From assembly GCA_004764695.1 (NCBI GenBank), contig SMSO01000025.1:1659102-1723101 (forward strand): a stretch of 64,000 nt of DNA, given 5' to 3'. Below, piece after piece: positions 1 through 10,834 of this stretch. The notes below the pieces were generated by a model. That model was not told where the DNA came from, did no database searches, and saw only the letters and a list, made by a program, of their open reading frames with translations. A program made the translations under genes and the position numbers. The number at the start of each line of letters is the position of its first letter. Position 1 is the stretch's first letter. Source of the stretch: Schizochytrium sp. TIO01 (taxonomy: Eukaryota > Sar > Bigyra > Thraustochytrida > Thraustochytriidae).

Positions 1-745
1 CGTCGCGAGTTTTGTTGGATCAAGCATCATGGGTCTGGTTGGCATTCTTATGGCCTTGTTCGAACGTGTTCAGTCTGGTCGTGGGCAAATTATTGATGCT
101 GCAGCTGTCGACGGCATCGCCTATGCGAGTACATTTCTCTATCGCGCAGCTGAGTCTGGTCTGTGGAAAAACCGTCTGGAGCAAGTTGGCACGAATATGC
201 TTGATGGTGGATCACACTTTTATGGAACTTATGCATGCAAAGATGGAAAGTACATGAGTGTTGGAGCTGTTGAACCAAAGTACTATAAACGCTTGCTTCG
301 TGGCCTTGGACTTGATGCTAAGCGGGACAAGCTCCCTCATCAGATGGATCAGTCCAAATGGCCGTTCATGAAAACTCGATTTGAGGAGATCTTTCTGACC
401 AAAACAAGGGATGAGTGGGCATCGATCTTAGGTGAACTTAATGCATGTGCTCACCCAGTCCTTGACTTCAAAGAAGCTCGTGCTCACCAATTGAATCAAG
501 ATCGTGGAGTTTTTGTGCCTTCCAAAGGTAAATCCGACGTCTTTGAACCGCGCGCTTCCCCAATATTGATGCGTACACCAGCGGTGGCACCTCGGACAAG
601 CCCAAAGCCAGGACAAGATACAGAGGAGATTCTGAGGGATTTTGGTATTCTTCAAGATGATGGCGACCTGGCACATAAGCCTAGCGACCTGAACAAGGAC
701 GCAATCGCTAATCTTCTTTTGAAGACAGCAACCGCAAAACTTTAA
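1..745 (+). CDS. AMACR: Alpha-methylacyl-CoA racemase, 3' part (CoA-transferase family III)
   Basis: The frame is open to the left window edge, so this is the C-terminal part of a larger gene. AMACR interconverts R and S epimers of 2-methyl-branched acyl-CoA esters so that they can enter beta-oxidation. Family III signatures are clear: SGRGQIIDAA near the start, NMLDGGSHFYGTY (the acyl-CoA site region), CKDGKYMSVGAVEPKYY, and the C-terminal DTEEILRDFGI block. The order and spacing match animal AMACR up to its C-terminus. The protein ends in ...TAKL; AKL fits the type 1 peroxisomal targeting consensus, as the C-terminal tripeptide does in mammalian AMACR, so a peroxisomal location is likely. 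Another family III CoA transferase is possible, but the AMACR-like C-terminal half makes that less likely. Confidence 0.9.
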   Translation, partial: VASFVGSSIMGLVGILMALFERVQSGRGQIIDAAAVDGIAYASTFLYRAAESGLWKNRLEQVGTNMLDGGSHFYGTYACKDGKYMSVGAVEPKYYKRLLRGLGLDAKRDKLPHQMDQSKWPFMKTRFEEIFLTKTRDEWASILGELNACAHPVLDFKEARAHQLNQDRGVFVPSKGKSDVFEPRASPILMRTPAVAPRTSPKPGQDTEEILRDFGILQDDGDLAHKPSDLNKDAIANLLLKTATAKL

Positions 746-898
746 GTACTGAGTAATTAAGCAATCATGCACAGTTACATTTACAACTGGACGCAGACCA
801 AACATGAAGCAAAGCATGAGCCCGTGTAGACTAAACAATTTTTCTTTTTAATGGACTTAAACTAAACTCCGTTGCTCTTTTACATTTACAAAGCAAGT

Positions 899-1607
899 TT
901 ACTTGATACCGCCGCTGTAAACGTCCATACCCACGAGAACAAGAGCCCATGGAAGACTGCGGCGAAAGAGACGGTTTGGAAGAAAAGGAGCAACTCCAGC
1001 AGCAGTGCCTCCAGCAATTGCTACAGGACGCTCCATACCCTGCTCAGTCAAAAGGCACTGCACAACTTGGTATGTTGCGAACATACCAGCAAACATTGCT
1101 GTAGTACCAAGCTGCTGGCGAAAGAAGAATCGCATGACGACGGGATCCTTCATTTTGACCATGGTCTGAGTCATATTGCCCGAGAAACCTGCATTCTTGG
1201 CCGCCTCAGCTAGTTACGCCCAACCACCCGAAAAAGAAAAGCGTCATATGAAACTGGCTTGTCAGTCTTCTTCACAAAAATCAAATACCTGGGGAAAGAG
1301 CACTAAAGAGGTTGAGCTACAAATTCTCTCAAAACTTTCAAACCAAGTTTTAAGTGCCCAAATTTCGAATGCGGAGCCTCTACACAGTTTTGTCATCTTA
1401 AGCCAAACCATTTTCCAAACAATATGAGCAGCACCGAAATGACTGACTGCAAAGCATGCTGAGCATGCGCCATGTGCGAGGCCTCCATCCCTCCATCTGG
1501 TCTTACTCACCTGTGCCAAACAAAAAGCCGCACGTCGAGCCAATAAGCGTGCCGGCAAATAAGTTCCGCCCACATGGTAGATCCTCGATCTTGTCGCGAA
1601 TCGACAT
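899..1607 (-). CDS. Small Tim17-superfamily membrane protein, NDUFA11-like, two exons
   Basis: Exon 1 is 1607-1511 and exon 2 is 1209-899. The 301-bp intron between them begins GTGAGTAAG and ends in CTAG, and joining them keeps the frame, giving a 135-residue protein. The start ATG is at 1607. The product is mostly hydrophobic, with about four short Gly/Ala-rich segments (near residues 16-32, 63-80, 87-105 and 115-130) and a GGTAAG turn resembling the PRAT motif of Tim17/Tim22/Tim23 proteins. Length and layout are closest to the complex I accessory subunit NDUFA11 (B14.7), an inner-membrane protein of this superfamily. A small import translocase subunit is the main alternative. The splice join and frame are read directly from the sequence; the family assignment is by eye. 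It is divergent to the seven-helix gene that starts at 2211. Confidence 0.55.
1210..1510 (-). other. Spliceosomal intron in the NDUFA11-like gene
   Basis: On the minus strand the donor is ACAG/GTGAGT and the acceptor is ..AACTAG/CTGAG. The length is 301 bp. The intron lies in phase 1 and its removal joins two hydrophobic coding segments in frame; without splicing, a TAA sits four codons upstream of the GCG GCC that begins the downstream part. Confidence 0.7.
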
Positions 1608-2210
1608 GATTGCGAGGGCCTCAGAGCAGGTTCTGCAGCCCACTCGCAAGCCAACAATCAATTACTTTCTGGCCGCAGTAGCAGCAGAAAAGGCGGAAGC
1701 TGCGCAAGTCTCTGCAGGTACTAAAGTTCGCGTATCAGTAATGTTTAAGCAAGTCCTAGGTTTGGTGTATTTGAAACTGTTGAAATTGTAACGAGAGCGT
1801 TATTAAATTATATGTTTCGTAGAAGCATAGTTGAGGCTATCCGTTGTGCAAAGGCAGGTGTGTGCGGTATCTGAGTGTATGTTCTTGGAGAGGTGCGTAG
1901 ATATAGATATGCAAGAACCCTCGTCCCGCGGACTAAATAAAGAACTCCAGTTTTTGCTCCGCGCAAAAGGTGTCTAGACTCATATATCGACTTGAGCTAG
2001 CTCTCTGAAAAACAATTAAAAATACAATCAGCATGGTCAAAAGTATATTCTTTACTACTTGAAAGTTGTAAATTGTCTCTTTAACAGGGTACGCGCTGAG
2101 GTTCTAAGTTCTGTAAAAAAAAAAATCTATTACATCGCTCTTGGAGGCATAATTTGCGCCAGCCAAAACCCAAATCGGCATCTAGCAGCAAAGGTGTATT
2201 GCTGCGAAGG
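1608..2210. other. Divergent intergenic region
   Basis: About 600 bp separate the divergent NDUFA11-like gene and the seven-helix gene. Both promoters should lie here. I see AT-rich sequence with an A-run near 2116-2125 but no recognisable gene or regulatory site. Confidence 0.5.
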
Positions 2211-3965
2211 ATGCGACGCCCGGTGAAACGCAACACATGGGCACGAGTGTGGCTCGTGTGCTCTCTCTTTCTCAGCGGTTGGAGCCCACAACTAGGCATA
2301 GAGTCGTCTGAGGCGTTTCTTTGGACTCTCACTAACTATGAATCGTCAACAGAACTTCTCAATCACTCTGTAGACATTGCAACGACATTATCCCGTTCAG
2401 ATGCACTCTCAGGCCTTGTAAAATTTAATTTTGCAACCAATAGTTACTTCATGGTCAATTCAACTATTACTTTCGAGTGGCTTGCCGGAACACCACAATC
2501 TATCAAAGATAGCCTATCCTCAAGCTTTAATCCAACCCTTGCTGAACCTGAACTTCTTATATGCGATTATGCATCCTACCTTCAAATTTTACAGCAAGAG
2601 ACGATTCTTTCGGATTCATTCTGTCAATCGCCTTTAAATAGCCCTGAGCTCTGCGAGAGATATAGCTCTTCATTGGATAGGACATATTCAAGTAATGAAA
2701 TAGCGAAATACACACTCGAGATTCGTGGAGTTGCTCGAAAGGATACGGGTTCACGTTACTTCCTAGTTTCTGCTTGCGCTTTTGTTGATGCATTTGAAAA
2801 TCCAAGCATCACTAGAATGCATATAAGTGCTGATGTCACCTTACAGAAAAGCGATACTATTGAGGATTCCCGACAAATTGAAAATCTTATTCGGGTTTCA
2901 TTGGTAAGCTTAGTAGGACTCAGCTGTGTTAGTCTTGCCGGATACAAGATATATATCCGACGTTGGAGATCAGAACGTAATACGGAGATCCAATCTCGGC
3001 TATTCCTGATTGGTATCTTCAAGGTATGTACACTAGTGTTAGGCCTCGCACAGATATCAATCCCGAACAAGCATTCGATTGACACGAGCCCAAGTGTCAT
3101 GGCGGTTGATTATCTGTATATGATTTTTCTTGCAACATTTTGCACCAGTCTCTTATCTCTTGTTCTCGAGTTGGCCTTGGGTAAACTCATTACAAGACGC
3201 CACCTTTCCCTTGCAGACAACTTCAAAGCAAAGAAGTTAACCGTCTTATTCGGACTATCTTTATTTTTATATCTACTATGGGGCCGTAGCCTTTTTGCAT
3301 GGATTATTTTGTGCATTGTTTATGTGATTATCATATCTAGCGCCCATTTCCTAGTGGCATCAACAGTGCGCGGGTTACAACATCAATCTCAATGTATCCA
3401 GGCACAGCTTGATACTGCAGGTCGCTCTAATGATGTCCCTGCCAATGTACTAGATTTACTCGTTCGCAGGCAGAAGTTTGTGGATGATATTGCTGAAACT
3501 TTTACAAGTCTTCGCATGACCATGGTTCTTTTCTTTTGTTTTGCGCCATTTCTACTACTCATCGTCCAGATTACCATGGTAAAACTCACTGGCTCGAAAT
3601 TTGTACTTGTTACTCTTTCTGAGTTCATCGATCTCCTCTTTCTCATACGTCTTGCTTACATTCTTCGCTTTAGAGCCCTGGATATATATCTTCCAGAAGG
3701 AGACGCGATTGAAGCAATTGCTACTCGTGCCTCATCGAGTTTATCTGGGACCACTGTATCTGCAACATCTGTTTTCCCTCTAGTTGATGAAGAAAGTATT
3801 CGAGTGGGCTGCGAAAGTAGTGGACAAAGTAGTGGTAGCAACGAATTAGTGTTGAATTTACGAAACGAGAAGGTTGACAAAGGTGCAGTCACAACTGCAG
3901 TCATCTGTATAGAGATGCCTGACGAAACACTGCGAATCGGTCTTTTAGACAAGTATAGCTTGTAA
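2211..3965 (+). CDS. Seven-helix membrane protein with an extracellular N-terminal domain (orphan)
   Basis: The start is the first ATG, at 2211 (584 residues); the open frame runs further upstream without an ATG. Residues 1-35 look like a signal peptide (basic, then a hydrophobic WLVCSLFLSGW core). Residues of about 36-225 form an ectodomain with several Cys and N-glycosylation sites such as NHS and NST. Seven hydrophobic segments follow at about 227-249, 263-283, 298-322, 343-360, 360-384, 436-456 and 463-485, with a long polar loop between the fifth and sixth, and a Ser-rich cytoplasmic tail. This is a receptor-like topology. The ectodomain-plus-7TM layout, with a YFLVSACAF strand before the first helix, recalls the GOST family (TMEM145/GPR180/GPR107), but I cannot assign a family with confidence. 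No GPCR class motif was recognised. Confidence 0.75.
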   Translation: MRRPVKRNTWARVWLVCSLFLSGWSPQLGIESSEAFLWTLTNYESSTELLNHSVDIATTLSRSDALSGLVKFNFATNSYFMVNSTITFEWLAGTPQSIKDSLSSSFNPTLAEPELLICDYASYLQILQQETILSDSFCQSPLNSPELCERYSSSLDRTYSSNEIAKYTLEIRGVARKDTGSRYFLVSACAFVDAFENPSITRMHISADVTLQKSDTIEDSRQIENLIRVSLVSLVGLSCVSLAGYKIYIRRWRSERNTEIQSRLFLIGIFKVCTLVLGLAQISIPNKHSIDTSPSVMAVDYLYMIFLATFCTSLLSLVLELALGKLITRRHLSLADNFKAKKLTVLFGLSLFLYLLWGRSLFAWIILCIVYVIIISSAHFLVASTVRGLQHQSQCIQAQLDTAGRSNDVPANVLDLLVRRQKFVDDIAETFTSLRMTMVLFFCFAPFLLLIVQITMVKLTGSKFVLVTLSEFIDLLFLIRLAYILRFRALDIYLPEGDAIEAIATRASSSLSGTTVSATSVFPLVDEESIRVGCESSGQSSGSNELVLNLRNEKVDKGAVTTAVICIEMPDETLRIGLLDKYSL

Positions 3966-4233
3966 TTTGAGCTTTAAATATATATTTGTACCAGTCTTGC
4001 TACTTTTAGCCGACGAACTATTGTTACAGAAAATTCGAGGAATAAAATCCTCTGATTAGATTCTTTAATAGAAATAGAATTTTGGATTCTTCTCTTCTTT
4101 TTTTTTTTTCTTTTTTTTAAATAAAGGAGGTAGAAAAATGTTGTACTAATTTTTACTTAACTTTTGTTGAAATACGATTCTAGGAATTTATGTGATCTTC
4201 TTCAAAGGTTTCCCGACTCTTCTCGATTAAATT

Positions 4234-7200
4234 CTAATAAACTTCTGTAGGTCCAGTTTGTTCTTCTTCCTCCTGAAGGAGTGCCTCAGGAAAAGTAATA
4301 GCAATTTTTGCACGTACTATGTCGTCCTCGCGAGAGACCGCACGCAGTGCTGCAGCTGCATTGGGATGGACCGTCGATTTATCAATGCGATTCTCTTCAT
4401 CTACAGGACATGTAAGAACCTCCTTGAAAGGGCCTTCAAGTACCAACATTTTCAAGATACGGCGTCGGTTCCATGAACTCTTATGAAGCAAGAAAAATTT
4501 TGCCAGTAGATGCAGGGCGATCTCATACAAGAACGGATTGTTTTGCTTGGTCAGGATGTTAGAGCAAAGAGAGCGAGCTACGCATTGAATAATTTCATCC
4601 CAAGTTTCTTCAGGCTCGTAAAAATCCCCGGGTGCGAGTGCATTCACATCAGCACTTGGTTGCAGTAGGCGCAACAAGTTAGCATCTGCCATCTCACTCC
4701 AAACAATCAAACGAAGATCACGGTCGCTCTTGGTTTCTAGCATTAAAAGCAATAGTGCAGCGGCAGCATCATGGCCATTCAGTCTTTCATTGAAAGCTGC
4801 AATCAAGCCTTCCCAAAGTTTCATGAGTGCTGCCTTGCCGCCTGCGGCATCCTGCAACACATCGAACACATTTTCAGCGACCCCAGAGCTTGAAAGAGAA
4901 TCCGTTAACTCTAGAAGTGCATCATTAACAAGACGCGCCATGCTATGCACATTCTCAGTGTCTAAAATGGCTGGTGCCTCAACATTCGAAAGAATTCTTG
5001 CCACTGTCAGAATGATATCTTCTGCGCCCACAGCACCATCAAGCAGAAGCTGGTGCGTAATCGCAAGGGCCTGGGGGACAACCACAGGTCCTTCTGGTCG
5101 GAATGCAACAAATAGAGGCAAAAGACTCCACGCAGAGCGAGATTCTTGCCAACGCCTTCCAAGCACGAGATCAGCCTTCTGAGCCGAAGCACTCAGGGTA
5201 GAGCGGTAATGAGCTAACCGCGAGGACTCCAAAGTCTCGCCAATTACCCCAGTACCAAGACCAGAAAGTAACAATTTCCGACTCGCCTCCACAGCACGCT
5301 CTCCGCCAAGACAGGCTACAATTGGAGTTTTCAAAGCTAAACAACCATTAGATTCAAACCCAAGTCCAAGCTTGGGGGAGAAGAGTGCCTCTAAAATTTC
5401 TGCAACTGCCCATTCTTCTCCAGTCACACGTGGGTTAACAGCGGGGAGAGCTTCTGCGAGCAGGGCACGACGAGAGGAGCAAAACCCCTCATCTTCCAGC
5501 TCGCTCTCGTCCACGTAACCATAAACTCTAATAAGAATTTGTATAACACGTAGCCAAAGCATTGTGAATGTACGCTGCAGACAAATTTGTGTCGGCGAAG
5601 GGGTATTGGACTCCTTGGCAGCCTCAAGTTCATCAGGCAAAGACATTTCTAAAACGGAACAGAACACGGAGCGCAGCTCATTATCCTCCAGGGATTTGAA
5701 GCAATGTGAGCGGGCATCCTCTCTTTGTACAAGCTGCCAGAGTAAGTCAAGAAGTAATAAGGTTTCGTCAGCAATCACGAGAGACTTTTCATCCAGCAGT
5801 TCTGGGAGTATAGCCTCAAGCCGAGTTTGTACTCCTGCAAGAATCTCTGAGATATTGCGATTGGCTATTCCAATATCTGCAGGTGCATCATCTGGCGCTT
5901 CGAAATGAGCAAGGTCCGCAGCGATGTCATCTTGGGTGGGCCGGCCTTTGCGTAAAAAGCCATGCACACACATGAATGCCTCCATAGAAGCCCGTCCACC
6001 CCAAATTTCAATGGTAGATTTCCCAACTTGCTCTTCGTTCGTACCTGCTGCAGCCCCGTGAATAACGTAAGAATCCGAAGACAAGGGTACTCCACCCGGG
6101 GTTACGCTCATAGCCCGCCAAGATCGCAAAAGATCGCGAGCAAGGCGTGGACCCCCTCGCAAAACTCGAGACTCTAAAGATTCGTAAGTTGAATCAGCAA
6201 TGGCCATTGCAAATTCTCTTTTTGATAGGGAGAGGACATACGCAAGCCTCAAGCAAGTCTCAGATATTTCAGTGGAGGAACCTTCGAGGTAACTGTTAAG
6301 ACGCGCAACAAGCCATTCCAGCAGTCCTGGCACACGTGCTACCTCAAAAGCCCCAGTACTCGAGTGAAGTGCAATGGTAGTAAGGATTGAAATGCAACGG
6401 TCTTCGCCATCGGGGCCAATTTCGACACCAGTCGCCAATTTGCGATCTATACGTAAAAGAAATCTAACTCTTTCTAGCAAACCAATTTGTACGAGACCAG
6501 CAACGGGTGACTTTACAAGCGCTTCGCTATCCTCCATAGCATCCTCATCTTCAATTACCGAATCCAAACCATTTTTAGTTTGCTCCTGAGAAGATGTAGC
6601 TGAAATCGGCTCTGTGTCAAAAGCCTTAGCAAAAATATCCTGTGCACCTTGAGCGCGTGGCAATTCAGAGGGGAGGAAGCGGCCAAGACTGAATGCGGCA
6701 GTCTCAAACACAGCATCAAGATGCAAAGATGGCACTAAAAAGGACTCCATAGCTTCAAGAGCAGCGCAAGCAACGGTTGGATTAGAGCTATCCATAGCCA
6801 TGCGTAAAATTACACCAAGCTGGTCAGGCAAGCTAAATAAGGGATGCTTTCCATTCACAACCAAGTCTCGCCTCACGTCTTCGAGAGACGTGCCCTCCCC
6901 ATAGAGACTTATGTGCCGCTTCTGGAGGATCTTAGCAATGCATGAAAGCGCAAGAGCTTTTTGTGACGCGGCCTTGCTTCGCGCAAGCTGTGTCAATTCG
7001 ATAATTGTATAACCTGCGCGCTCTGGTTCCTCTCCATGATGGTAAAGCGCAGAATGTGCTGGGGCTTCTGAGGTTGGGGCGAGAAAATTGCCTTCTAAAT
7101 CAAATCGTGCTGATTCAATTGAGGTTCGAAAGTTCGTAGGGATCAAGCTATCTGACCCTGCTGCCGGTATCCCTGCACGTGCAGCCAAGTTTTCCTCTTC

Positions 7201-8259
7201 ATCATCGTTGTCAATGGGTGTAAAGGGGGATGGTTCTGTAATGCGTCCGGTCCACCGAAGTTTTTCTTTCTCCCTGGCTGGTAGCATATTAATCGCCTCA
7301 TCCAACTGCTCTTCACTGCGAATCCAGGACAAGTCCTTGAGTTTGTCAATTCTGGCCTCTGTGCTAAGCTTTGACTTTGATTCCTTCTTGGCATCAGTGG
7401 TACCAGATTCTGCTGACTCTGCCGCTTTGTCTTGCTTTCCTTCACCTCCTGAGATCTTTTTCATGAACCTGCTCAATACCTCCGGATCAAACTGTGCTCT
7501 AATCTCAGCCTGAGCTTCTGCAATTTGTGCCGGCGACATATTGTGAATACGCTGATTATTCATGTCGCCCTCGCCTTGCGACGGTAAGTCTCCGGCTCTT
7601 GGAACCGACAGAGGTATGGCACTTCTCGTCGCACCATAGTTCACTTTCGAGCTAGCTGAGTCCGAGCTGGATGCATCTTCGCCTCGCTTTTCCATCATCA
7701 TTTGCTTGAATAATGATACTTTGCGGCGTGGGCCAGAACTTGGCTCTTGGCCACTATTTTGCTCTGAGCTCGGTGTTGATGTTGATCTTTGTGACCTCGA
7801 GTACGATTTGCCTGTTGCAGCGGTGAAGGTCTTTGGAAACCCCGCAGGCGTTGCGCGGTCTTTGGATTTGGGTGGCAAAAACATGGCTTTTGTGGCTGCG
7901 ACGGTATCCTTCTCTTGAATTTCATGAAGAAGCTCTGGGATGCTACTACGGCGGTCCTGCTGTGCCAAACGGGCAAACGGATCGTCATTCGCATCTTCAA
8001 ATTCTCCGAAGTTTCCAGGTCGCCGCAAACGTTGAGAAACCCCATGCGCGCTATCAGACTCTTCAAAGTCTTCCGGCAGCTGGAACCGCACTCGCCGCCG
8101 CCCATCGGAAACGTCTTCGGAGGTGGTACTCGGTGCCGCCGAGGCAGAGGCCTTGCCAGAACTACTAGCCCCAAGGAGTTTAACAGAGCCGGTGTTAAGC
8201 TTGCCAGAGGCGGCCAGCTCCAGATCCTCCTCAAGGCTGCGAACGCGAGGGTGCATCAT
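4234..8259 (-). CDS. RPAP1: RNA polymerase II-associated protein 1 (RPAP1)
   Basis: The protein has 1341 residues, close to the roughly 1,390 of human RPAP1. In animals and plants, RPAP1 binds RNA polymerase II and helps its assembly, nuclear import and Mediator contact. An RPAP1 N-terminal domain is visible at about residues 235-275 (IHNMSPAQIAEAQAEI, FDPEVLSRFMKKI). The C-terminal signature lies at about 380-430 (ARFDLEGNF, then HHGEEPERAGYTIIEL and QKALALSCIAKIL). The first 230 residues are acidic, Ser-rich and probably disordered; the remaining 900 or so are helical and HEAT/ARM-like, ending in an acidic tail. Tandem ATGs at 8259 and 8256 fit the start. No intron is needed. It is flanked on both sides by seven-helix membrane protein genes. 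Confidence 0.9.
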   Translation of the reverse strand: MMHPRVRSLEEDLELAASGKLNTGSVKLLGASSSGKASASAAPSTTSEDVSDGRRRVRFQLPEDFEESDSAHGVSQRLRRPGNFGEFEDANDDPFARLAQQDRRSSIPELLHEIQEKDTVAATKAMFLPPKSKDRATPAGFPKTFTAATGKSYSRSQRSTSTPSSEQNSGQEPSSGPRRKVSLFKQMMMEKRGEDASSSDSASSKVNYGATRSAIPLSVPRAGDLPSQGEGDMNNQRIHNMSPAQIAEAQAEIRAQFDPEVLSRFMKKISGGEGKQDKAAESAESGTTDAKKESKSKLSTEARIDKLKDLSWIRSEEQLDEAINMLPAREKEKLRWTGRITEPSPFTPIDNDDEEENLAARAGIPAAGSDSLIPTNFRTSIESARFDLEGNFLAPTSEAPAHSALYHHGEEPERAGYTIIELTQLARSKAASQKALALSCIAKILQKRHISLYGEGTSLEDVRRDLVVNGKHPLFSLPDQLGVILRMAMDSSNPTVACAALEAMESFLVPSLHLDAVFETAAFSLGRFLPSELPRAQGAQDIFAKAFDTEPISATSSQEQTKNGLDSVIEDEDAMEDSEALVKSPVAGLVQIGLLERVRFLLRIDRKLATGVEIGPDGEDRCISILTTIALHSSTGAFEVARVPGLLEWLVARLNSYLEGSSTEISETCLRLAYVLSLSKREFAMAIADSTYESLESRVLRGGPRLARDLLRSWRAMSVTPGGVPLSSDSYVIHGAAAGTNEEQVGKSTIEIWGGRASMEAFMCVHGFLRKGRPTQDDIAADLAHFEAPDDAPADIGIANRNISEILAGVQTRLEAILPELLDEKSLVIADETLLLLDLLWQLVQREDARSHCFKSLEDNELRSVFCSVLEMSLPDELEAAKESNTPSPTQICLQRTFTMLWLRVIQILIRVYGYVDESELEDEGFCSSRRALLAEALPAVNPRVTGEEWAVAEILEALFSPKLGLGFESNGCLALKTPIVACLGGERAVEASRKLLLSGLGTGVIGETLESSRLAHYRSTLSASAQKADLVLGRRWQESRSAWSLLPLFVAFRPEGPVVVPQALAITHQLLLDGAVGAEDIILTVARILSNVEAPAILDTENVHSMARLVNDALLELTDSLSSSGVAENVFDVLQDAAGGKAALMKLWEGLIAAFNERLNGHDAAAALLLLMLETKSDRDLRLIVWSEMADANLLRLLQPSADVNALAPGDFYEPEETWDEIIQCVARSLCSNILTKQNNPFLYEIALHLLAKFFLLHKSSWNRRRILKMLVLEGPFKEVLTCPVDEENRIDKSTVHPNAAAALRAVSREDDIVRAKIAITFPEALLQEEEEQTGPTEVY

Positions 8260-10834
8260 TGTCGCAAGGATGTGGCGGAAGCCACTTATTTAGCGATATG
8301 GTTTTGATTTAATTTTTGTTTAGGTCTACCTACCTACCTACATAGTAGATAATAAGTACTACTAGCATGATGTATTCTTCCTCTTTTTGTCTACCACTAC
8401 TACTAATAGACAACAGAATGCTGATACTGTTCTTGTTTAGAACGTGCATTACCAACTCAGAATATATAATAAACTGCCTCACTTGTTGATTCAAGTGGAG
8501 GGAGTTTTCAGCTTAATTTTAGGATTCTTCTGATCTATTTTGTGAACTGATAACCACACGTCAAGTTACGCAAATTTGGTTACGGAAAACAATTATTGTT
8601 GAGGATGCAAAATTCAAAAGATGAATTGAAAATATGTGAATGGAGTAGTGACAAAAAACTAATCAATGTGCGTTGGTCAGACAATCTTTGGCTTTGTCCA
8701 GATATAGTTTGAAAGAGTGATATGCACTCACAAACTAAGAGGAGTTTAAGTACAGTTTGAATCTGTCTGGAGACCATACTGCATTCACCGAGAAAAACAA
8801 AATAAAAAATGCTTCTTTTTTAAGAGAAGAGAAGACATTTTGCTTGCGACAATAACTGCAGCAGGAGATTAGTTTGTTTAACTTTCTACTTTAGATCTAG
8901 TGTTGTAAATTGTAGTATGGCATTTGCATTTCATTGGATTTCAAGCACATGCATAGAGAAACCATCGAAACAAGCAACTGAGCACATACTAGGCGCTACT
9001 TACTTTTCAGGTCTTCAAAAAAAATCAAGAACAGCTAACGATAATGTCTTCCTGATTTTTTTCAAATCAATTGGGATAGTCATCCTATGCATTTTTAATA
9101 TTGCACAGAGTAGTCTTGCGAAAAATACTAAAAAAGATAAATATGTCCTGAGTCAATGATCACATCGAAAAACCATTCTGATTTAGAGATTTGCAATATG
9201 TTCTTTAGAAGAAAAAAAATTAATACACGCGAAATTTAGCTGACAGCTAAAACAATAGCTCATTTTGGGACAATATAAACTTCGTCTAACCTTTTGCTTG
9301 AACCATAAGGAGTGTCTTGCGCCGGTATAGTTTTACCAAAGAATTTTGGAATAATTAGTACCAATGTGAAGTTCTATATAGTTAGAGACTGAAGTTCACT
9401 TGCTAGAACTATAACATTGCATCAAAAGGGAGACTAGTCCCTCAACTTCAAACTACGCGTGTGCACAAGTTTTCAAAAGCTGTTTTATGAGTAATCCCAG
9501 CGACAAATATTTTCACCATAAGTGATAGATTGAAGAAGCAACTCAGTAGCTTCCACACCGCGAACTTTGAGTCCAACTAAATATAAAAAGTTCTTGCAAA
9601 AAAAGGAACAACTTGGAAAAGGGCATTAAAGTGAATGCTGAAATCTGCCTTTAAAAGTTCTTTCTACGGTGATAGAAACGAGTGGCTAGAGTAAAAAGAA
9701 GAGATTTTAGTTATTTTTTCGGTTGTTCGAAACAAGTTGATAGAACTTTACAAACAGTGTCTAGTCACAAGCTGTGCAAAATTAGGAATTGCTCATCCTG
9801 GGATAGATAGTACCAGCATACAGATGTAGCGTTGGCCTAGGTAGGTTTGACCTTGAGGTAAGTAATAGCTCCACCGTTTCTGAGTCTTGGTTGTCAGTTG
9901 CCTTGCTGACACACCAATCTGATTTCCAAGTAACTTTAGAAAGTAATCTTTAAATTCACCTACATGGGGGTGTCTCCAGGCTTTGATCACTCAGTTATAG
10001 CATTGTCTATAGCTTCTCACATTTCTCATGCAAGCGTCCCTAATGTCCCAAATTATTCTTTGATTTTAGAATAACATACAAATTCAGGAAGATTCTCACT
10101 CTATTTACTGTTTCACACATGTACCCCCCGGCATGATATTGATGCAGCGTACATGCTAGCCTCTACGGCCATGGGCAACAGTTTGCAGTGCAACAAGTCA
10201 GATACAGACGAACATGCCTTTCTGTTTCTTTTAATATGCTCATAGACTCTAAATATTAAAAAGTTAATACAAGAATCGAATCTTAAAATGCCCAACCAGG
10301 GTAGGCACTTGTGTCAAGTTTCACACTTCGTCGCGTTAACAGAGTTATGCGTCTGGGTCTATCCGAAAAACATCTTGTCATGGACTTCAAGCTGGAAAAC
10401 ATAGTTTTTCCGATGTTAGTGGAAAGAAGGGAGAAAGTCTTTATACTGCTTCTAACGAAGTTTATCCTTTCTTCAATAATAGAGAACGAGAGATCAACAA
10501 AGTATATTGGTTCTGTACAAAGTCCGACGAACAAGTGAGTCTTTTACTTCTTCTTTTTCAAGTAACAAAGAAGGTGGACTACGCGTGGTGCTCGCAGATG
10601 TTGAATTTAAGCTATGCTTGTGTATGTCACTGCTCCAAAAGTATGTCACCTTCCCTGAAGCATGTCCCATATGGGTACAGGTACCCAAATAAACGATGAT
10701 TCAGCAAACCCCAAATAGAGTTACGATCTATAAGAGCTCACGTTTACCACAGCGCAGCAAATTCAGAGCTCTTATACGTTTTTTGAAGAGTGGGAGAAGG
10801 AGTAGGAAGAGCGTCTCCTGCTGCTTCATTTAGG
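8260..10834. other. Long AT-rich intergenic region
   Basis: About 2.6 kb between the divergent RPAP1 and class C GPCR genes. A CTAC repeat lies at 8326-8348. Short frames, for example at 8917-9159 and 10311-10538, have no recognisable domain and no coding-like composition. I found no tRNA or other RNA gene. Confidence 0.5.

Noticed and set aside
872-1213. Plus-strand frame
   Set aside because: Antisense shadow of exon 2 of the NDUFA11-like gene.
1262-1791. Open frames on both strands (1262-1657 minus, 1456-1791 plus)
   Set aside because: They overlap the first exon and intron of the NDUFA11-like gene in other frames and have no domain; the spliced model explains the region better.
4730-5182. 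Plus-strand frames inside RPAP1 (also 5564-5908, 7088-7513, 7915-8307)
   Set aside because: Ser/Ala-rich antisense shadows of the RPAP1 coding sequence.
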